NCBI RefSeq assembly: GCF_042453785.1
Contig: NC_091674.1
Span: forward strand, 24,320,001 to 24,384,000
Length of the DNA stretch: 64,000 nt
Origin: Malus domestica
Taxonomy: Eukaryota > Streptophyta > Magnoliopsida > Rosales > Rosaceae
Reading direction: 5' to 3'
The notes below the pieces were generated by a model, which saw only the letters and a program-made list of their open reading frames with translations, searched no databases and had not been told where the DNA came from. Each line of letters opens with the position of its first letter. The first letter of the stretch is position 1. Shown here one piece after another: positions 1 through 12,621 of this stretch. Made by a program: the position numbers and the translations under genes.

Positions 1-730
1 TTTAGTAGTTGGACATAGTCAATGATTGGTGTGTTTCTTCCACTTAGAATAAGGTCCATTGATTAAAGATTATCCGGGCAACAAGGTGAAGTAGAGCACG
101 ACTGAAAAAGATTGAAGAAAAATTATATGGATATAAAATGGGAAGCAAGGATGAATTATTGCAGATTTAGTATCTGATTTGGGTTCATGACATATCATTT
201 CGAAGAAAATGATGTCACAAGTCCAACAAGCATTATTGCCATGACGTATGGGCTATTTAGGCCATTCCGTCTTTTACTATATTTTATCGGTATTTTATGA
301 TTTTATAATATTTTTGGTATTTCTTATCAATAAACTTGAGAATTTCTCAATTCCTCGTGAGTTTTAAATGCGAGTATAGATAACTAATGCGATTGTGCAA
401 ACTTAAAAGTAAGAATCTCAATAGAACTTTAAGACCCAAGTTCTCAGAGGTTTTATATTACTTATAAAGTAAGAAAACCTATCATAATTAGCATAAATAA
501 AAGCACTCAACATGAGGAATTACACACAGAATTTGTCAAACCCTACTCTTTTTCTCTGCCGGCCCGACCTCTCTCTGTTCTCTCTCTTAATAATTAGTTT
601 CACAACAACTTATAGTATTTTATTCAATTTCTCTGCAATTTCAACCTGTATCACAAGGCAAATGAGAAAGTGGATCCAATTCATCTTCCCATCTCAACAT
701 TTCGCTACTCCAATGAGTAAGGGAAGGCAA
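1..730. other. AT-rich spacer, no gene seen
   Basis: I see no coding region, RNA gene or complete repeat here. The short open frame starting near 512 has no recognisable domain. Confidence 0.6.
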
Positions 731-891
731 CCACTAGGGGTGGTTCAATGATTGGGGATGAATTTCAGACTTGTATTTCATATGGTACGTCATAGGTTCG
801 ATTCCTGACGCTGGTGAATCGTACGATGGTGGCCAACGGAAGGTTGAAATGTCTATGTGAGCATTTCCGGCCACTGAAAAAAAATGAATTG
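731..891 (+). repeat. SINE-like, tRNA-derived element
   Basis: A possible pol III A box lies at 741-755 and a clear B box (GGTTCGATTCC) at 794-804. The spacing is close to that of tRNA-derived SINEs, and an A-rich stretch follows near 877. Target-site duplications were not clear, so the ends are approximate. Confidence 0.45.
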
Positions 892-1010
892 TCGTGTCGA
901 AATCACCAACCGACCCTTTTAAAAAAATGAATAAGAGAAGGCAAGAAAGCAAGACGATAGTGTAAACTTGTCTTATAGAAAATGTAGCTCAACCATTTAC
1001 TTTGTTCCTT

Positions 1011-1328
1011 AGGGTGCGTTTGGTACGCAGACGGGACGGAACGGGACGGGACGGGACGGGACGGGACGGAACGGAACGGGACGGGACGGGACGGAACGAA
1101 GGTGTAATTTTTGAAAAAGACATGGGGTATATTTGTCTTAAAATGGTAAAACATTGTGTTCCACAGACGTGGAACAAACCCGTTCCAGGTGGGGGAGGTG
1201 GGACGCAAAAACACCTAAAATATGTCCCGTGGAACAGCCCGTTCCACCCATTTTTGGCGCACCAAACGCGGGACGGAACGCCTCGTCCCGTTCCGTCCCG
1301 TCCCGTTCCACGTACCAAACGCACCCTA
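1011..1328. mobile_element. Foldback MITE with CGGGA pentamer arrays
   Basis: The ends form a perfect inverted repeat of 17 bases (AGGGTGCGTTTGGTACG). Just inside each end is an array of CGGGA/CGGAA pentamers, about 1029-1097 on the left and its complement about 1268-1308 on the right, so the single strand could fold into a long hairpin. The flanks read TTA and TAA but no direct target duplication is clear, so the superfamily is left open. It codes for nothing; long open frames on both strands come only from the pentamers. Confidence 0.8.
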
Positions 1329-1329
1329 A

Positions 1330-3305
1330 TATCTCTCGATGTCCTACGTAATGCTTGATGTGTGACATGGCTTACTTTAATTAGAAGGTGCTCAGATCAT
1401 ATCAGTCCTTGTCCATATTTATTTTTTATTATTTATAATCCCAGCAAACAACTGATCGTCCTGCTTGCGTATTCAAGTTGAATTACACTACGTACTCTTC
1501 TTTCCTTTTCAATTTAGGTGGCTATATATCTCATGTGTTGATTAAACTAATTCCACGATTAGTGGTGTACTAGATAAGTGGACTACGTTGTTTGTAGTCA
1601 TTAAGATCCTTAATGGCTAGGATCGGAGGACACTTAATTTTTTACACATATTTTGGCACTCATTTTATAGGGTGTACTTCATAATGTATTTCAACTATCT
1701 AATCCTCTATCTTTTAGGTATTCTCTAAAAAACATGTCTATCAAAAATCACCCAAAACGAAACCATATGACCGTTTGATTAAATGATAGTCATTTTGTGT
1801 TCTTTGAAGAGCCCTCCATTTTCTGTACTACAAATGATAGTTTAATGATTTTAGATTTATCTAATTTTTTACAAAATTAATCTATAAAATTATGAACTAA
1901 AAAATAAACGGTTCAACTTTGAAAAAAAAAATATAAAATAAGTGTCAAAATATATCTCCCAATCCCAACTCATTAAGTATAAACTTATAAAACCAAACTC
2001 AGAAAAAGAGTACACTAAATTTGTAATCCATGTGAAAAATGAGCATCACATGACACATGTGTAATCCATGTGTAATGCATGTTGCCAGTTCATCTACACG
2101 TACAAAACAATATGTTAAAAAAGATCGCATCTTTATGCCTTAGGCCACCAAAAAAAACCCTAAATTAATGCTTTAAGTTGTCAAAATGTAACCTTCACCC
2201 GTAGATTCTTTAAAAGTTTGCTAGAGCACCAACTGAACCAATGGATGCCTATTTTACACGGTATCAAAATACAATTGTGGTGGTGGTGGTGGTGACGGAA
2301 ATGACGGTAAATATGAACCGTAATTGGAGATGTCACGCAACGGTGATAGCAAAGGTAATTATGATAAACTGGTAGGTATCTTTGGATATACATCGAGAAC
2401 TCCAGCCCGATCGACGACCTTGTGCTAGGTTTGGAATTTCTGTCACTCTCTGGTCCCATGCACGGCTCTAAATTGTTTGATTCCAGTTCTAACAGAAAAT
2501 CAACAATATATATTGGTAATTGATTGATCAATAATTCCCACCCGCTTGTTTGATTTTTGGGACATCAAACGTATATATTTTATTGTTGTAAAATTGCCAA
2601 ATCACAGAAAAGGCCAATGATGAAGATGGAAGCTGCTAAAAATCAATGGGGCCGATAAGCAGCCCCATTTTAATAATTTATACACATGTGATAAGCAAGG
2701 TCGATGAGTTGAAAAAGGTTAGGTATATTAGTAAGCCCCAATGAACTGCGACCGTAACTCGGTTCTAAAGTAGTGAGATTTTTTGTCAGGTAAGTTTCGA
2801 CTCGCATGAAAGAAGTAACGATCTGGATATTGTTTCGAAGAGAAGTTTGGAGAAAAAGACATAACTGTGAAGATGCAGATTACTTACATCTTGACAGAAA
2901 GATTCTATCAAGCTTCACTAAGGAAAAACAAGGTCTTTTATCTAAAGAAATGCCTTCTGAAATATCTAATCAACATTATGATCAATAATTCAGATTTTTA
3001 ATATTATATTTTATGCACATGTATTTTGGAGGAGCTCATGTCATATGTAATTCACGTTCTCATTTACATAATTAGGGTTGTTTACTAGATTAGATATTTA
3101 ATTTTAGCGGTAATCTAGAAGGGGGACTGAGTTTATGCGTGTCAACTTCCTACTACGAAAATTTGACAAAATATATTACTTCTTGTAAATGAATAGATTT
3201 ACTACTAATATTATTCAGGTATTTTGGAATAAAATTCAACACGTGAGGGTTGCGGCATGTGGTTAAGTTAGAAAACATATTCATGCTATGTTCGAGGGAA
3301 ATGTT
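1330..3305. other. Spacer, no gene seen
   Basis: This is AT-rich DNA without a convincing gene. A short GGT repeat lies near 2278-2293. Small open frames at 2181-2531 (minus) and 2806-2988 (plus) have no known domain. Confidence 0.55.
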
Positions 3306-3306
3306 T

Positions 3307-3623
3307 GGGCTTTATAGCTAAAATGGTCCTTGTTATTATCATAACTCTTCATTTTGGTCATTGAGATTAAAAATCAATATAAGTGGTTCCTAAAATTGTC
3401 AATCATTTTTTGTTCGTCTGTGAAAAATATCTATTAAATTGAAGAAATCATCCGTTCAAAGGGAATAGTTGATTTGACAAAAATACTTTCAGTTTAATAG
3501 AAATTTCTCATAAAATGACTAAAATGATTGACAGGGGACAATCTCTATGTTCTATCGGTTTTAAATTTTAAGAATCAAAGTAAAAAGTTATGTAAATCTC
3601 AAAATCATTTTAGATAAAAAGCC
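3307..3623. mobile_element. Foldback MITE-like element
   Basis: The left end (GGCTTTATAGCTAAAATGG) and the reverse complement of the right end (GGCTTTTTATCTAAAATGA) match, and the inverted similarity runs inward with many mismatches. No coding content. The divergence of the arms suggests an old copy. Confidence 0.5.
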
Positions 3624-4088
3624 AAATATTTATATGCAGTTGAGTTGAGTCCACAAGAACTGCGGTTTTAGTAAATTAGTGACAGATAAACAATCACACG
3701 TGTAATGAAATTTCAAAAAAAACTTAAAAAATTAAAACGTGAAGGTCATAGACTCAGAGTAATTAAGCACTTCTATTAATTTTGTTTTAACTCATAAAAA
3801 AATCAACCTCAGATTTGTTTGGGATGCTATTGCTAATTTCCAATCCTCCCATCACGTTCATATCATATCTTATCAACTAACGTACTCACTTGACCAGATC
3901 ACAATCCACTCCACATAGAGCATGGAAACGACAAGAACCTAAATGAAGAAATTGAAACTCTTCAAAACATTTTAATCTTGATTAATATTCTCTATCCCTA
4001 GTGAAGCAAATCTTACAATTTGGTGTCACTCTTTAACTATAACTCTCAAAGTTAGTACTTGATAAGTAGATGACGGGTAATTTTTTAT

Positions 4089-4600
4089 GAGAGATTATAT
4101 TCACACATCCTAAATTACTTCTCTCACACCTTTTTAATTTTTTTATATTTTCTACACACTACTAACACTTAATAGTAAAATATAAAAATAAATTAAAAGG
4201 GTGTGGGAGAAGTATGTTGATGCACAAAACCAGCTTGGAACAACGTAAATCCGACCGTGAATCTGCAAGAAATGTAAATAACACAAGATGTATCGTGGTT
4301 CATCCCAAGGTTTGGGCTACATCCACACTGATATTGTATTTATCTGAGAGGTGAGGGAGAGAACCTCTGAATATGAGAGGGGATGTGAGAGGGGTGAGAA
4401 GGCTTAAGAAATGGCCTCCTTTAATTGTGAGGGTGAGGAGTCATTTTATAGAATAAAGGCTCCTCACTTATTACATATTTGCCTCTTCCTTTATTACATA
4501 ATTACACTTAAGTCCCCCGAGTATTTGTACGAGATCTAAATACGGAGGCCCTAAGTATGGTACAAACAAAGTAATTTGAGGTGTGTGGATATAATCTCCC
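4089..4600. mobile_element. Foldback MITE split by a solo LTR
   Basis: The arms at 4089-4214 and 4574-4600 are inverted copies (GAGATTATATTCACACA against GAGATTATATCCACACA). With the inserted LTR at 4215-4568 taken out, the element is nearly one palindrome of about 150 bp. The insertion order is therefore MITE first, LTR later. Confidence 0.7.
4215..4568. mobile_element. Solo LTR, LTR-retrotransposon fossil
   Basis: This is a 354-bp segment starting TG and ending CA, flanked by the 5-bp direct repeat AAGTA at 4210-4214 and 4569-4573. No internal retrotransposon region is present, so it is a solo LTR left by recombination between two LTRs. The family was not identified. Confidence 0.8.
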
Positions 4601-4752
4601 TTTTTTATAATGACCATCACACCAATAAGTGGCTAGTAAGTGATGTTATCAATTAACTCATATTACAAGCCATCCATCAACAATGTATTACTGTGAATCA
4701 TCGGTTCATAATATATTAACCATGTTGTGTTCACCTGCTCATATTATAATAT

Positions 4753-5301
4753 AGGGTAAACTGCCAATTTAGTCCCTGAATTATCACCTTAGTGAAAATT
4801 AGGTCCCTAAACTATTTTTTCAGAAAAATTAGTCCCTGAATTATAAAAATCTGCCAATTACATCCCTAATGTTATATTCGAAGCTACTATATTCAATTTT
4901 TCATCAATTTAAGTCACGTTACTTGCATGTGATACACATTGGAGGGTAGATTGGTAGTTTTTCATAAAGAAATAGTGTATGGAGTTAACTTTGGAGGAGA
5001 AGTTGGTAGTTTTTCATAAAGAAATAGTGTAAGTTAACTTTTGAGGGTAAATTAGACATTAAATTTGCAACCTATATGAAATGTTAGGCACTTACAGACG
5101 AGAAAATGATGGTATTACACTCTAAAGTGTGTCAAGTGACTTAATTTGACAAAAAATTGGTTAAAATAGCTTTGAATATAATAGTATGGATGAAATTAGC
5201 AATTTCTAATGAATTTAGGGACTTATTTTACCGAAAAAATAATTCAGGGACCTAATTTTCACTGAGGTGATAGTTCAGGGACTAAATCGGCACTTCACCC
5301 T
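4753..5301. mobile_element. MITE, 549 bp, long inverted ends
   Basis: The ends are long imperfect inverted repeats: AGGGTAAACTGCCAATTTAG against AGGGTGAAGTGCCGATTTAG, continuing for roughly 90 bases through AGTCCCTGAA and TTAGGTCCCT motifs. A 7-bp flanking repeat ATAATAT lies at 4746-4752 and 5302-5308, though AT-rich flanks make this weak evidence. A direct repeat with the core GGTAGTTTTTCATAAAGAAA lies inside, at about 4951 and 5006. No open frame. Confidence 0.75.
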
Positions 5302-6900
5302 ATAATATATGGATCTTTTTACTAAGTTCATGGCATAGTAATCATGTCGTTTACTCATATTAATACATGATAACACCACATGACGGTATGTCTGTCACTC
5401 AAAATATTTCATGAATAATGTAAAGTCCGACATAAAAAACCAAACATAATAAAGTACAACATACATTGAATTGTTTTCGATTCCACTACTAATAACATCG
5501 AGTCGTTTTGTAAAAGACCTCCTACCTATTAAGATACACAAACATTTAAACTGAAAATAATATTGATATTATAGTATTGTTGATCCCTCATGTTATCATT
5601 ATACATACTAGCCTTCATGCGCGTGCATAAGACATTTTTTTGAATCATGGCGGGCTATGTGTGACTTACACATTTTAAATGAATAATATTAGATCATGCT
5701 AGAAGAAACCCTTCATAAACCAATCAAAGTAGATGAATCCACATAATAAAATCGATCTTTCAATTTCGATCTACATTCTATTGAATTTACATTAAGAATA
5801 GAGAAAATAATATCTAATAAATAACTAAATGAATCGCATTATTGCTAGTCCATTGTGAGGTATTAATTATAAAAAAAAATTTTAAAAAAAACATTGTACA
5901 TGAAAAGGTTAAATATTAAAAATATTATTTATCACTGTATATTAAATAGTTAAACATTAAAAACACGGTTTATCACTATTTATATGACAAAAATACCCCT
6001 ACCACATTTGATGCATTATTTTGGGCTGGCTTTGAAGTTTTTTTGTTTGAGGGGCATTTCTGTCCACTTATTTTTGGTGAAGTCTGTGACCTCAAAAATC
6101 ATTGTTCAAAAGCCCTGCCGGCTTTATATTAAACATATATACATATATAGTCCCTTTATGCAAAGGGATCCCCATTTTTTGAAAAAATGGGGATTTGGTG
6201 TTCAACTTAGTTTGTAAGTCTCAATTCATAGATCATCATTGCAAAATTCATTCAATCCAAAATCATTTGCCTATTTAATTATCAAAATAAAATTTTATTG
6301 TTTTTTATATAACAAAGTATTTGTTAATTTTTTTGAACCTAATTAGATGACTTAAATATTTCTGATTTGGCTAATATTTTACAAGGATGATCTATGAAGT
6401 GCAACTTGAAAAATAATGGTCCGAATTATTAAAATTTGATGTAGTGTGGACCCTACAATTAATCCCTATTTTTATGAAAAAATAGAAATCCCTTCCCTTA
6501 TAAATTTCCTATACATACACACACACACACAAAATGAAAAATATTTCGAAATATTTTTTTAACCGTATTTAATAAACCACATACTGTTACAATTGGTGAT
6601 TATATTTTTTCAAATGATTTAAAATTATAAATACAATTATATTTTTTATATCACATTTGTATCACAATATATATAAAACTCACTTGTAGTAATGGATCTT
6701 ACTTTTTTTTAGAGAGTTGATCCAAATTTGATATAAAAAATATAATAAATTCAACCGTCAACAATCACATCATATAAATTATAAAATATAATTGAAAATA
6801 GTTTATTTGTCGTTACCTTACAAAAACCACAAAGCTGCGGTGAAATCCATATTATATTTATAACAAGTACAAGCCACACAACAAAAAAACCAAACATTCA
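5302..6900. other. AT-rich spacer upstream of MFS gene
   Basis: I see no gene. A fragment of a SINE-like family (see 61630-61764) lies near 5830-5880, and a short hairpin with arms CCCCATTTTTT/AAAAAATGGGG near 6171-6193. The last hundred or so bases hold the promoter and 5'UTR of the transporter gene. Confidence 0.5.
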
Positions 6901-7032
6901 ACACTGTTACTTTTCACATTCATCGAGATCTCAAATATCCCACACAGAATTGCTATGCAGCAGTAGATTCGGCTTCTCTGATCAACATCTGATCAGTGAT
7001 CACCGGCCGTCGCTTTCATCTGAAACTCCAAG

Positions 7033-9594
7033 ATGGTCCAACTCCATGGGAAGTTCAAGGCCTTCGTGAACAGCAGATGGCTGGTGTTTGTGTGTGCAAT
7101 GTGGATCCAATCCTTTGCAGGAATAGGGTACCTGTTTGGGAGCATATCACCTGTGATCAAGTCCACCATGGGCTACAGCCAGAGAGAGGTGGCGATTCTT
7201 GGAGTGGCCAAGGACTGGGGGGATGCCGTGGGGTTTGTGGCTGGAAGCCTGTCTGAAATATTGCCCACCTGGGGCATTTTGGTCATTGGAGCAGTCCTCA
7301 ACTTTGTTGGTTATGGCATGCTTTGGCTTATTGTCTCTCAGAGATTGCCTGCTTTGCCTCTCTGGGCGGTGAGTTAACTTGTTCAACTTCAATCCAAATC
7401 TCATCATCAAAGTCTTCTTTTGGGATCTGCTACACAGATTTTATCATAGCTCCTCTCCATATTTTTGCTAGGATTCCAGTTTTTGTTTTTATGATTGGTT
7501 TTAGATGTTCGGGACTGCTTCTGAAAGGGTTAAAAGTGTTTCTATATCATAAAAGCGCTTTCTGGAGACGTAAGGGGCCTTCCTGCTTCTTTAGGAAACA
7601 CTTCCAATTGTATTTTTAGGAAGCACTTGGATTTTTAATAAAATTTCAAACATGTTTCTAATAATAGAACTTATGACAAAAGTGCTTGTGAGTATAAGTG
7701 ATTCCTACAAGTACAGTCTTGAATGAGCCTGATATCTGATTTGGAAAGGATATACATCGACAAAATTTTCTACTGGTAAATCAAATGACTGTTCATTTTG
7801 TTGTCTTGTACTCTTTGTTGTACTGTTGAAATTCATATATTGAAATTTGCCATTTTTATCACAAAAGAAAATAACACAAAATTGAGTTTGTGTGTATTCA
7901 GTTGGCATTGTTGTAGTCTTCCTAGTGTTGTTTTTTCTTTGCATAAACTGTCATACAGATTGTATTCATGTCGAATCCGTGTAGTCTTCTGCATTTTTGT
8001 TGTGAGCAGAATTGCTAACCAGGTTTTATTTTTCATTTTCTCCTTCTGTGCAGCTCTGCATTTTTATATTTGTGGGAACAAACGGAGAGACGTTCTTCAA
8101 CACAGCAGCATTGATATCATGTGTGCAGAACTTCCCGAAAAGCCGGGGTCCTATAGTCGGGATCCTAAAAGGCTACGCCGGTTTGAGTGGCGCGATATTG
8201 ACTCAGATTTACGCAATGATCAACTCCCCTAATGAATCATCAATGCTTTTTATGATTGCAGTCGGCCCATCAATGGTTGCCATTGCTCTGATGTTCATTG
8301 TTAGGCCTGTGGGAGGCCACAAGCAAGTAAGGCCATCTGACAATTCAAGCTTCCTGTTTACTTACAGCATTTGCCTTGTTCTGGCAGCTTATATGTTGGG
8401 AGTTTTGCTTGTCGAGGATTTAGTCAACATAAGTCAACCTTTGATCACATTGTTTGCAGTTATCCTAATCATTCTCATTCTGCTTCCAATTGTGATCCCC
8501 GTCATGCTGGTTTTCTTTTCCGAGCCAACACATTCGATGCAGGAGAGCCTTCTCATTGAATCGCAGAGTGAAGAAGCTGGAAAATCTGAGCAGGACAAGA
8601 CTGAGGTCATTTTTAGTGAGGTGGAGAGTGAGGTGGAGGATGATAAGTCCCTGGAAGTGAACTCGCTTTCAGTGTCCGAAAGACAGAAGAGAATTGCTCA
8701 GCTGCAGGCTAAGCTGTTACACGCAGCTGCAGATGGAGCAGTGAGGGTTAAGAGGCGAAAAGGCCCGCGTAGAGGAGAGAATTTCACCTTGATGCAGGCA
8801 TTGGTAAAGGCAGATTTTTGGCTCATAGTATTTTCCTTATTTCTGGCTGCTGGATCTGGCTTGACAATTATTGACAACTTAGGTCAGATAACTCAGTCAC
8901 TTGGTTACAATGATTCGAGTATTTATGTTTCCATGATCAGCATTTGGAACTTTCTTGGACGCGTTGGGGGCGGTTACGTCTCTGAGATTATAATAAGGTG
9001 ACATAATGTGGAGCCATAAAATTGAGTATTTTTTTTCCTTACACACATTTCGCACGATGATTTACTAGTCCTCATGTGCATGTTTGTTCTTTTACCAGAG
9101 ATTACGCTTACCCTAGACCCGTGGCAATGGCGGTAGTTCAGGTCATCATGGCATTCGGGCTTTTCTACTATGCCATGGGATTTCCAGGGCAGATTTATGT
9201 GACAACTGTGCTGGTAGGACTTGGTTATGGTGCTCACTGGGCAATTTTACCAGCTGCAGCCTCAGAGCTCTTCGGGTTGAAGAGTTTTGGGGCCTTGTAC
9301 AATTTTCTTACAATGGCAAATCCCGCTGGTTCTCTTATATTCTCAGAAGTGATTGCTAGTGGAATATACGACCACTACGCGAAGGAACAAGCTACGCTCA
9401 GACACCAAATTTCAGGTTCAATGCTCATAAAACCCCTCCGCGATGAGGACTCACTCACTTGTGTTGGCACTATATGCTATTCCATCACTTGTGGAATACT
9501 CTCAGGACTCTGCATTGTTGCATGTGTCTTAAGTTTAATCGTTGTTTACCGGACTAGGAGGGTTTATACGCAGCTCTATGGATCGAGCACTTGA
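7033..9594 (+). CDS. Nodulin-like MFS transporter (NFD4-like)
   Basis: This gene encodes a multi-span membrane transporter of the plant nodulin-like major facilitator family; the substrate is unknown. I infer three exons, 7033-7368, 8054-8997 and 9099-9594, which join in frame to about 591 residues, the usual family length. The N-terminal 230 or so residues are the nodulin-like domain (SRWLVFVCAMWIQSFAGIGYLFG, read in part as SRWLVFVCAMW, then YLFGSISPVIKSTMGYSQ). A hydrophilic, acidic loop around residues 275-350 separates the two helix bundles, followed by the C-terminal MFS half with GLGYGAHWAILPAAASELFG. The start ATG at 7033 gives the typical MVQL..FKAFVNSRW opening. Donor sites are GTGAGT and GTGACA; acceptors are TGTGCAG and TTACCAG. 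No neighbour suggests a pathway. The family assignment is firm; the transported molecule is not predictable. Confidence 0.92.
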
Positions 9595-9600
9595 GCTGCG

Positions 9601-10555
9601 AAAGCAAAAGGGCAACTGGATACCTACGGCGATCAGCACATTGCGTCTGAAAGGCCTTTCTTCCTACGAATCCAAGTCCCCTGTGGGGATTTTTCTCTGA
9701 ACATTAAATGGAATTCTTTTCTTCTCTCTTTTACAACGGAAGAACAATTCGAAAGATTTGCAGAATATTTTTTCCGATTGATTACGATCTGCCATGAGAA
9801 ATTAATAATGTTTCAACTTCTTGATATTTATATGTAAACAACAGATGCGGTTGCAGAAAAGGTACAATCTTTGTCATGGAAATCTTTTGTTAAAACAACA
9901 TCAATAGCTTCAAAAGGCTGAGATTTCTTGAGGTTTAAGGAAAGATACCTCGAAAGTGAAGCCCATTAAGCGGCCCAAAATCCAGTAGAAGGCTAAAAAG
10001 CCCACAACGTCTGATGGGCTTGGTCTTCTGTTAGTCTAATAAGGTAATTTTCTTACATAATATGGCTAGTTTTGCTGGTTCCACGTCAGCATGAACTGGT
10101 TTTTTTGGGTCCAAATAAAATCTACATGCATGCATATCTACCGAGAGAATCTGAGGTGGCATACAGTGGATTATGTTTGCCACAAAATCTACACTGTATT
10201 TACAAACCCATTGATATATTAATTAAGTTTTAATTTAATTCAAATATATCGTTATAAGGAGCGATATTCGTGTGTCGTTTATTTAACATGCAACCTTGCG
10301 AAGCTAGTTACGGCTAATCTTTGAGCGCTCCTTTCAAATAGATGCGTTATAAATTGATCAACAACTTAAAAATGTGACTGAAAAATATAATACTTAATAT
10401 AACATCGAAGAAAATAAAATAAATTTACACAAAACATATAGTAAAACAAGATTACATGTTGATTTTCTTGTATTCCTAGTAAAATTTTCCATATTAGGTA
10501 AAAATAAATATGGGAATATAGGAAAGTTGCAACCATGTAAACCAAAAATTAGGCC
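9601..10555. other. MFS gene 3'UTR and spacer
   Basis: The first few hundred bases are likely 3'UTR. I see no further gene; the small minus-strand open frame at 10394-10684 overlaps a MITE and has no domain. Confidence 0.5.
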
Positions 10556-10560
10556 AATTG

Positions 10561-10935
10561 CAGCAATGGTCACTATATTTAATTGAGATTTCACATTTGT
10601 CCTTCTAAAATTTTTGTTTCGCTTTCTACATGGACGAAAGTGAAGTCTCAAATAAACTAGGACCATTCTTGCAAATCGGCGCAAAACTTAACCATGGTTA
10701 GGGTTTTAAAATGGCCAAGTGGGCATGATTTACAAAAATTGAAACTGCAGCGATGGTCGTTATAGTTTATTTAAGATTTCACTTTAGTATTTTTTTCGTT
10801 TCACTTTCTACAAGGTCAAAATTGAAATCTCAGGTAAACTATAGGGACCGTCGTTGCAATTTAGCCACAAATTTAACCCTAGGTAGGATTTTAACCTTTT
10901 GGCCAACCAATGGTTAGGTGGCATCATTTTACAAA
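10561..10935. mobile_element. Tandem pair of foldback MITEs
   Basis: Two related units lie head to tail with a period of about 186 bp, starting near 10561 and 10747. Each begins GCAGCAATGGTC or GCAGCGATGGTC and contains an inverted partner of its own start (GAGATTTCAC against GAAGTCTCAA, and GGACCATTCTTGCAA near the unit end). They read as two copies of one foldback element, either inserted side by side or tandemly duplicated. Confidence 0.6.
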
Positions 10936-10948
10936 AGCCGATGCTACC

Positions 10949-10990
<42 letters not shown>
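10949..10990. repeat. (TA)n(TG)n microsatellite
   Basis: A short TA run passes into about 17 TG units. It sits just upstream of, or within, the probable 5'UTR of the DnaJ-like gene. Confidence 0.95.
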
Positions 10991-10993
<3 letters not shown>

Positions 10994-11150
10994 AAAAACG
11001 TGCATGCAAAATCTCCTCAGCTATTGAAAGAATTTAACCAAATAAAAAATTGGGATTACTTGAATTTTGATCAGGGCGAACAGAGGGCGAGCATAAGAAT
11101 TTTGCGGAGAATTCATCAATGGCGTATCTGCGATCACAAAATTGAAATGG

Positions 11151-12451
11151 GTAAATTTCATCTCTCTTATATATATCTGTTTGTATATGGTTTCACTGTG
11201 GCACGTATGGAATTTTTTTTTTTTTTTTTGCCCTTTTTTCTCATAAATTCTTAGTAATGCTAGTAAATTTCTAGGGTTTTAGGCAAAGCTACTGAAATTG
11301 GGCAGGTAGAATGTGTAATTTGAACTCTTATTGGCAGCTGATTTGGATTGTTTGCATGTCTGTTTGTTTGTGCGGGTTTTGCATATTTCATCATATATCA
11401 TCAGATTTTAGTAAATTTGAGAACGGGATATTTGGTTTTTGTTCTTAAATTTTCAAATTTGGAGCTTGATTTTTCTGTTTGGATTTTAATTTTTGTTCAT
11501 TTGAAGTGTTTGATAGCTGAGATTTTACTTCTAAGAGAAATTCTCATTTGGTCTTGTGATGAATTGTGGGAAACGAAAACTTGGAATTCAGATATATACA
11601 TACACCCTGTGATCTGTCATTAGGTTTACAAGCGTTTCGCGGGAACAAAATAGGCCGTTGGGATTTTATTTTACTACCTCTTGTTGATTGGGGTCATGAT
11701 TTTTCTGATTAGTGGCTGAATGTGAAATGTGTGTGGCATTGCAATCCGTAATGTACTTTTCTTGATTAATCCTTTGTTAATTTGGAGTTCAGTGTTTAAC
11801 TTGTTGATTTTATGAGACATGATTTCCCGCGTATTTTGTTTGATCGTTGAATTGAGTATTAAAGATTTGGTAACTGATATATCTTTGGAAGATTGGATAA
11901 CTGAATGTGAAATGTGTGTGGCATACAAATTCTGTGATTCTCAATGTACTTATGGTTATTCATCCTGCATTTATTTGGAAGTTCAGCGCTTTAACTTGTT
12001 GAATTTGGTGGATACATGATTTCCCGCGTACTTTGCGTTGAATTGAGGATTCTAGATTAGGAGGTGTTAAAGATTTGGTAACTGATATATCTTAGGGACA
12101 TTCTATAACTGAATGTGAAGTTTGCGTTGCATTGCAATCATATGATTCTCAATGTACTTTTGTAATTCATCCATTGTTTATTTGGAAGTTCAGCGCTTTA
12201 ACTTGTGAAATTTTGTGGACATGTGATTTCCCGCGTATTTTGTTTGATCGTTGAATTGAGTATTCTAGATTAGGTGTTAAAAGATTCGGTAACTGATATA
12301 TTTGAGGAAGCATTCATTAGCTCTTTTTTTCTAGGTTTGTAGTCGTCTTTGATTAATCATGGCTGTACTGCTTGGGATAATCTTTGTGTATTTAATTAAT
12401 ATCTGAGTTCAATTAGTTTCCTTATTGTGGTTTTCTGTTTTCTGATTGCAG
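11151..12451 (+). other. Probable 5'UTR intron of the DnaJ-like gene
   Basis: A GTAAAT donor at 11151 and a pyrimidine-rich TGATTGCAG acceptor ending at 12451 frame a 1.3-kb non-coding stretch just ahead of the first coding exon. Long T-rich 5'UTR introns are common in plants. This is inferred from splice signals only. It holds the triplicate repeat at 11715-12305. Confidence 0.55.
11715..12305 (+). repeat. Three tandem copies of a ~200-bp unit
   Basis: Units start at about 11715, 11901 and 12109, each with CTGAATGTGAA, followed by CTCAATGTACTT, GGAAGTTCAGCGCTTTAACT, GATTTCCCGCGTA and GGTAACTGATAT. Spacing is 186 and 208 bp. The copies differ by small indels and substitutions, so the triplication is not brand new. 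Confidence 0.9.
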
Positions 12452-12621
12452 CTGCTACAATACGAAGTAACTTCTTAATGAGGTGTGGAAATATCGGGTG
12501 TTAGATAAAAACAATACCCGGGTTTATTCTTGTTCGCAACGTGGAAACGTGACGGCCTACCAATAAAAGAAGTACCAAAGGAAATAACGTGGGCAGATAC
12601 CGAGTCACCAACATCGTGAAA

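Noticed and set aside
989-1358. Several open frames on both strands with RDGTGRDGT or PSRPVPSR repeats
   Set aside because: They come from the CGGGA pentamer arrays, which lack stops in most frames.
7441-8053. Extra exon inside the first intron of the MFS gene
   Set aside because: The open frames there do not resemble the family, and joining 7368 to 8054 already gives continuous conserved protein.
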